Below are positions 57,407 to 64,000 of a DNA stretch of 64,000 nucleotides, one piece after another (the first letter of the stretch is position 1; each line of letters begins with the position of its first letter). Under the pieces are notes generated by a model that made no database searches, was not told where the DNA came from, and saw only the letters and a list, made by a program, of their open reading frames with translations. This DNA comes from Stichopus chloronotus. Taxonomy: Eukaryota; Echinodermata; Holothuroidea; Aspidochirotida; Stichopodidae. The stretch lies in assembly GCA_021234535.1 (NCBI GenBank), contig CM037840.1, forward strand, positions 30,579,520 through 30,643,519. The letters are read 5' to 3'. The position numbers and the translations under genes were made by a program.

Positions 57407-60400
57407 ATGGATAATAATGAGGAGACTGTTGTGTAAGTCGATTATTTTTAAATCTGAATTTCCATTCTTGTCTGTGTCGGACATGTACATAGGCCTAGCT
57501 AGTAAATTTGTACACACTAACGTTAGGCTACTTCGCCTAGCCTAGACTATAGTCGAATAGGACATTCTTAAAACTGGCACAGTACTGTACAGTACATGTT
57601 CTCTCACAGGGCTTCTGAGAAGTTGCATTACAGCCTAAAGTTAACAACTTACAGGCGACAACTGCATTTCATCATTTACTTTCATAGCCTAGGCCACAAC
57701 AATGAAAGTCGCAGTTTACCGCCCACCTCCTGCGTCTTCGTTGACCTACCTACATTTCTCATAATAGCTAATCACAAAGTCTTCACCTTTATTCAGCAAA
57801 TGGGTGATATTCTAAATAAGGGCACCATTACCAATGACAAAAATACACTTTCAAAGGCTACTGCCGTGCAAGCGTAATTTTAATTGTTTTTATTTTGTCA
57901 CAATAACGTAGAGTAATTACATAATTACCACAACATTTGTATCATGGTCATAAATCCTCAAGATTTGGGGAAAATAAGCACCAAAAGTGGCCATTTTCGG
58001 GCCAAAAATTATGACATTTAAAGATACGATATGAAAAATTTAGATTTCCCCTTGTTTAATGACTTGTTTTGTATAGAGTTCAACATGAAGACAGCATACA
58101 AATTATGACAACCAAGCACAAGCTCAATAAAAAATGTTGACATTTAATTGATTGAAGAAAATTGATCACAGAGGTTTCGCGTGTAAACTTTTGTGTCACA
58201 CTTTACGCGTGAAACTTTCCTACTCCTTTTCCAATATTATAGCTCTAGTTGGGTTCTGTAATCCTCTCCAGTAGTTTGCAAATTGTTAAGGCCTTGGCAC
58301 TCAGGCTGTTTCAAGCAGTAAACAATATGGAGAGAAATTTCAACATAAATACAAATACAAGATCATTTTCAATTTTGAAGACTAGTTTGGTGTCCCACTA
58401 AAAGTTTACGATGTGAAAATTGACCTTGAAACCAAATTTATGTACTAAAGTTCGAACTCTCAAATGTCTTGTTAAATTTCACCATCTTAAAGGGCAAATG
58501 CAGTCACCCCAATTTGAACAAGGATAGTAGTCTACACTAGTTTGTGAATGGCCCTTGGCAATCATGTGAGATGATGTGACAACATGTTTTTCACTGAATT
58601 GTGAAATTTACAAGAAGTAATACCTTGGTTTACCTTGAATGTTGAATATTTAAGTCTTAAAATATCCTGAAAGCTTCTTGGAAGAAAAATAAAAAGGAAA
58701 TTACGAAATTTAGTTGTTCGTTCAACATAATTTTGGGGCGACTGCTCTTGACATTTAATGTGACATACAGTAACTGACATTTGACATGCCCTTTGTGAAA
58801 TTTTACTGGCTGCTTTAAAATTTGAAATATTAGGAAGTCTAGTTTTGGTGTCCCACGTACTTCTTTACACGGGAAACAAATGTTTTCGTACCACACAATT
58901 AAGATAAACCATGCATTGAGAAATGAATGTTTTTTTTTTTGCTTCAAAATATTAAATTATTTATATAATACCCTTAAATGTTCTGAAAAAGACATATTTA
59001 TGGAATTAATGTGAGAAATGTAATTTGGTGTCACAATTTACACATGAAATATATTTTTCCCCAAATAAGGCCATTTTGTGAATGTAAATAATTCATCTTC
59101 CCTTGATTGGAACTTAACCTCCTCCCCAGTTTTCAGGAAATTAGTATAAGACAAAATTTCAAAGTTATTTGGCCTCATCTGATGTAGTATTGATGACTGT
59201 ACAAAATGTCACTTGGCCTTATAGTTGCCCTCCTAGTTTTCTTTGAAATGCATTCCAATCTGGGTGAAAAATGGCTTGTCCTCCCGAAATCATTATTCTA
59301 GCCCTGGGCATTATCTTCATTTTTCAAGCAGTTTTCAGTGAATACAACCATGATTTCTAGAGGTTTCCACTGATCCAATAACACCTGCAAGGTTGTCACA
59401 CTTCAGTAAACAGACAGCTACATACTTTATGTAGCTTTTGTTTTAACATTTCATTATCGTTAATGAACATTGTGTGGGATAATGCTTGTAAGGCATTACT
59501 CTTGTGCTCACCAGAACGTGTGATTTGATTTTATGGGTTCAAGAAGCCTTTGAGTCACATACAAGTGACCCTGGCCATGCTGTTTTATTTGATCCTCCTA
59601 TACAGGATTTCCTCCAATACAGGAACTTGGCACACCTCCTTGTGGAGTATCAAAGCCAAACTGCCAGAGTCAGTCTCACGCAAAATTTAATGACATGATT
59701 GACAATTTTAATGCCTGGGTTTCAAACATTCGACCTCTTGATTGGAAGACATGAAGCGTACCAATACACCACTTACTCGGTGTTGGTCATGGGAAAGCAC
59801 CGGCGATAACACACTTTTTCTCAACTAGGCACGGGTGTAACTATTCCATCCTTCAACCAGTACCATTATTTTACGTCCCCATCCGATGGACACCAGCATA
59901 CTCCAAAACAGAATGAGGGGGGAGAGATTTTATTTTTCAATTCTCGCCTGAAGCTATTCTTTACAGCTGACTACCAAAAGCCAGTGGAAAAAAATGACAA
60001 TTTCCCGGCAAGCTAAGCAAATTTTCCCTCCAGGATATCAAGATTTCACAACAATTTCTTATGTGTTTCTTTATTTTAGCAAGAAAAATTTCCCTCTAAA
60101 TACCAAATTTCCCTGCAAGGAGCTTCCCATACTCCTGTTTTGTTGCAGCTTTGCTGCCGCGAACTACTGCAAAACCTTGAAACGATCCCCACTAATGCCC
60201 ATGCACTGCACCAAAGCAGGACCAGCAACTTAAGAACACGTACCAGGAACATGTAAAACACAAACTGCAAGTGCAGCCACGTCTGACTAAGACTCAACCC
60301 AGGGATCACCTGGAATTGATCTTGGGATCTCTTGCATGCAGAGCGAATGCTGATACCACCCGGCCATTCTCCCACCAGTCTTGGGATACTGATTTTTTCT

Positions 60401-63400
60401 CTTTACCCCACTAGGAATGTCTGAATTTTATACAATATCTATTATTCAATGCAAATTTAATTCCTTTTCATCTGTGCAGCTCTCTGAAGAAATGCAGAGA
60501 GTGAAGGAGGATTCTGTGCCCCTAATGAAGCATCTCTCAGTGGGTTTGGAGAAGTACAGCCTGGACTTGCTGCGGAAGGCTCGAGGGAGGAGGACTACTC
60601 ATAAGTTTCTCCAGGAGATAGTGGAAGCGATTCCACTCTACCAAGAAGAAAAGAAGAGGGAAGGTAAGGAGAATTATATAATGTCTAATTATATTGTTTT
60701 GTTTATTGGACGATATCTGGTCACATGACGTTGATTGAAAGTGTTATTCCATGATTGTGCAGACAATTCCCATAAATAAGTGCTAATCAACTATCGTGCA
60801 AGTAATGCTGTGTTCCTCTGATCTCATATGGGCCATTATCACCGCTGGTGAATTGCGTTCCACGGAAACAAGTCGTGACTATCGTAGGGTGCGCATTGCT
60901 CGCTCTAGACATGTATTTGCGATGTTGAGAATGTTACGTCTCGTTTTCAAAGATTCTTCAAATAAAACACAAATCTAATTGGCGATAAATTTCCCGTAAT
61001 TGAAATACTGTATTGCCGGTGGTGTGGGAATTTACACGGGGCTGTTTCCCTTCGTTTGTTCATGACCAACGCCCTACGTAACAGCGCAGGCAATGCACTG
61101 GTCTTGCATTAGGTATTACACACTGTACTCGGTGTGATTCGTAGGTGAATGAAAGGTTAAACAACGATGAACCGTGCATTAATTACAGGATAATGCACGA
61201 GCGCGGGCTTATCGAAGCGATGCACTAGGGCGAAGCCTGAGTGCATCCAGCGCAAGGATTAACCCGTACGAGTGCATTATCCTGTGTTTAATGCACAGGT
61301 CCAGAGTTGTACCTTGTTCATTCAAACACAACAATTTTTTTTTAATTCAATTGACCGTGGGTCGGTGATTTTACTCTTAATTAATTTACCGTGCGTTGAT
61401 CCATTTACCGTGGGTTAACCACAGGATCAACCACGGTTTCCCAACCGCAATTGACCAATAGGAGTTGAGTATTATTACCAAGCCTAAGTTTCCATATTTC
61501 CAGTTGCTACAGTACGTACACCAAATCATGGCACAGTGTTTTCCGCAAGCTTTCGAGAGGCAACTGCGTGTGTCTAAGAGCCAGGAGCTCTGGTTAACAA
61601 AAAATTCTGGTTGGTGTTTGCTAATCTTGTTATTTTTAGAAATTGCTGTCGTGCCCTTATTGAAAATGGCCGTAATGCCCCAACTAATGGCCTTGGTGCC
61701 CTCAAAAATGGAAACTGAGCGAAGGCCAAATGGCCATGCCCCTTGAGATCTGAAGGTCGAGGCCTGCCATTGCACTCCTAAACATTATCTGTATAATATT
61801 CAACTGTTACTTTGTTTGAACAGCATCCAACTGTACATATGTGTGGCAATTCACAAGTATTATTTTGCTCTATAAACATCAATATGTCACATTCTTCGGT
61901 ATTCATTTTGTTCAATCAACAATTTCAAGTGAAGGTTATTTTATTTCTACAAGTTCAGGATGTCACTGATGGCTCTGTGAACCTACTCTACCTGGCAGAG
62001 TTGTAATTGCTACATCACTCCACAAAAGCTCCGTAATTTCCCTCTGAATGGCTTGCACACATCATGCTGAATATTCAATAGCCTGGACTGCAGTCCTTTG
62101 TGGCTGTGTAACACATTCGTGACACTCAAGGGAAAATTTGGTCCTACTCACAACAAACAAAAGCTTGTTAGATGAATCCGTTCATGATGACTGACCTTAG
62201 CTGCTGTTTTTAGATTTTCGACATATTCCTTAAAATGACTGTATCCATCATCGGAAAACATACCACTGATGCCAGTGATTGACTCTCTGCAGGTATACGT
62301 GATACACCATTCATTTACCTCCCATGTGCAGTTCTACGTATTCATTCGTAAGCTGAATGGGCATTGTTTGGTATTAAAATAAATTAAACATCCACCCTTG
62401 TAGCTTCATATCAGTTGTCTTTGAGTTGGGTTCTGAGGACTTGAAAGATATGCCATAATGGGTGGCAATTGTTCTAGGAATATGTTCAGAAAGTTAACTT
62501 TGTCTCTGTGTGACTTAAATGGAGATGAGAAGAAATTCCTAGTCTACTCTGTTTAGCCTAATTTTAATAGGCAAAAAATAGTTCAATATTCTGGAAAACA
62601 GGAAGGCCATTCTTTTTACGTAACACAAACTTCATTTTCTCTGTTGTAGATGCAAGACTGGCAGCAGCATTTCTTTCCATCCCTGGATTGTTCCAAGAGC
62701 GCATCACAGATATCTTCATCCCAGTTAACAAAAGTGTAAGTATTCAAATGTGAGCTATGAACATCGTGCAGATTAAGTTCAAAGGATTCTATAAGGGTTG
62801 AACAAGTGTACTCGCTACATCTGTTTAAACCAAGCGGCTCCAAAAATCTTCACACGTAACCTTGGAATTAAGTAAATAACCATGTCTTCAGCTGGAACTA
62901 AATTGTGGCGGAGTTGCACGAAACTGAATTTCTCTTGGGAGCTCATTGCACAGGTGGGGCACACAGACGGTGAAGACACAGCCACCAATTTTTTTGCATC
63001 TGGACCTAGGAACATCCAAATTCATCTTACTGTTAGTTCCTAGTAATTCACTACGATATGCGGGGCTCCATCATTCAGACACTTCCACACAGTCATGAGG
63101 ATTGTAAGCTTTACATGTAGGACAATTGGGAGCCAGTCTAATTTTTCTAGACAACACCTCACCTCAGACATGTTACAGGAGTGTCATGTTGTATGGTAGC
63201 TCCAAAACCTGTACAGGCAAGGTGGAATACCTGACTCGACTGTAGAGATTGGGCCAGCTTTGCTTCCTTGTGGGACAACAAAACATGAATCTTTTGGGGG
63301 ATGGGTATTTGTCGCCTTTCCTGATCTTTAATTCCCTTGGTGACAAGTAGCTCTTGCACCACTCCAGACAGTCACCCAATACCCCAACAGGGTTCTGTGC

Positions 63401-63782
63401 AGTACCTGTTCAAATAGCACCTGGCCATAAGCAGTTCTAGTGTCAACCACATGTCTGCATGTTTTGTTTTTTTTTTGTTTTTTTTCAGACGGAAATTGCA
63501 ACTCATCTGGGGATGGATGACTCGACACCATTCACAAGCAAGCAGTTCAGTCTAGTGATCGACGGACTTGCGGTCGCCCAATCATCCACAATTTTGGGAG
63601 CTGCCACCACCTGGATTGAGGCATTTTATGTTTTCAATCTGGGCTATCCGACCCCTCTAAGCAAGTCAGTGACTTTCCTGCAGCAGATAGTCTTGAACAT
63701 TGATGCCAAGCTCCCGATGTCAAAGACAATTAGATTGCAGGTGAATGAGCTAAACGCTGCACAATGTGCAGGGCTGGCCTAG
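57407..63782 (+). CDS. Unrecognised animal gene; three firm exons plus a possible first exon
   Basis: Firm exons are 60480-60663, 62650-62735 and 63489-63782 (TAG). They join with phases 1 and 0 and encode 187 aa. The first is highly charged (EKYSLDLLRKARGRRTTHKF, QEEKKRE). The second is LAAAFLSIPGLFQERITDIF. The third contains STILGAATTWIEAFYVFNLG followed by YPTPLSKSVTFLQQI and ends QCAGLA. The 'AFYVFNxxYP...TFLQ' pattern recalls a tail found in many uncharacterised invertebrate and fish proteins, sometimes transposon-linked; this is memory, not a search. A likely start exon is 57407-57432 (MDNNEETVV, donor GTAAGT). Its phase (2) does not match the acceptor at 60480 (phase 0), so either an exon is missing or the first exon belongs to another transcript. 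Function unknown. Confidence 0.6.
59504..59698 (+). pseudogene. Coding-like fragment of unknown origin
   Basis: A 64-aa open frame (beginning MLTRTCDLILWVQEAFESH, with DPPIQDFLQYRNLAHLLVEY inside) lies in the long first intron of the gene above. Composition looks protein-like, but there is no matching donor and it ends in TGA. It could be an old exon or transposon remnant. Confidence 0.25.
59700..59812 (-). mobile_element. tRNA-like sequence, possible SINE head
   Basis: On the minus strand, an A-box-like 'gtgtattggtacgc' is followed after a tRNA-like spacing by a B-box-like 'gtttgaaaccc'. Stems do not close well, so a working tRNA is unlikely. A decayed tRNA-derived SINE is the better reading. 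Confidence 0.35.
60290..60385 (-). mobile_element. tRNA-derived SINE head
   Basis: On the minus strand, TGGCCGGGTGG (60356-60366) matches the RNA polymerase III A box and AGATCAATTCC (60312-60322) matches the B box, 33 nt apart as in a tRNA. The downstream body (toward 60190) is non-tRNA. It lies just before the exon at 60480, in antisense orientation to the gene. Confidence 0.6.
61174..61296. repeat. Short foldback element with ~27-bp arms
   Basis: The left arm 'gtgcattaattacaggataa' continuing to 'tgcacgag' (61174-61201) is inverted at 61269-61296, ending 'ttaatgcac', with a few mismatches and a ~67-nt spacer. Lies in an intron between 60663 and 62650. MITE-like; family unknown. Confidence 0.55.
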
Positions 63783-64000
63783 ATCACGGTCTAGAATATG
63801 TGGTCTTTTTTGCCTCGCCTAAACTTGTTTGAGTGGGAGACTCAGCGGTCACTTAGGGTAGTTGTATTTGTCATTTGCTTGTTATCAAGTTGATCTTGCC
63901 ATTACTTGTGAATCCATTTGTCACATATATCCTCTTGAGCATGCATCACAGATTAACTTCACATGGTGAGAGACGGTTTATTTACATGAATTCTAAGTAA

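Overview
This is a eukaryotic, metazoan genomic window. Exons are short, separated by GT-AG introns, and embedded in AT-rich, repeat-dense DNA with long C/G homopolymer tracts, microsatellites and decayed transposons. The style of the repeats and a tRNA-derived SINE suggest a marine invertebrate. An echinoderm, possibly a sea cucumber, is my best guess, but this is inference; the only deeply conserved gene here (PABP) does not settle the clade.

Layout: (1) 1-6.35 kb: 3' part of a multi-pass membrane protein gene (+ strand, five exons recognised) ending in a Pro/Tyr-rich PPxY tail, with a poly-A signal at 6340. Its introns hold a 588-bp tandem duplication, a long-TIR MITE and a 37-bp minisatellite. 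(2) 8.0-30.0 kb: a tandem array of a ~5.57-kb macro-repeat, with three near-identical units and a fourth that is diverged and rearranged. The fourth unit lacks two blocks present in units 1-3. It carries a ~0.9-kb unidentified insertion, a long (TA)n tract and a 642-bp near-perfect palindrome. Each palindrome arm holds the 3' end of a Penelope-like element (PLE): the C-terminus of its reverse transcriptase/GIY-YIG protein plus a type I hammerhead ribozyme motif. (3) 32.8-40.5 kb: a cytoplasmic poly(A)-binding protein gene (+ strand, eight coding exons, four RRMs, 491 aa as read) that stops before any MLLE/PABC domain. A ~270-bp repeat occurs on both sides of it. (4) 40.5-49.9 kb: long non-coding stretch with a dispersed 14-bp motif, a triplicated ~400-bp segment and a MITE, bounded on the right by the terminal coding exon of a minus-strand gene. 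(5) 50.0-57.4 kb: a 16-bp minisatellite and a broken Ty3/gypsy-like fragment with a retropepsin (DTGS...ILGTDLL). (6) 57.4-63.8 kb: 3' part of an unrecognised + strand gene (three well-phased exons, possible first exon at 57407), with SINE and foldback elements in its introns.

The real genes are independent eukaryotic transcription units; nothing suggests an operon or a shared pathway. The most unusual content is structural: the macro-repeat array and the ribozyme-bearing palindrome inside its oldest-looking unit.
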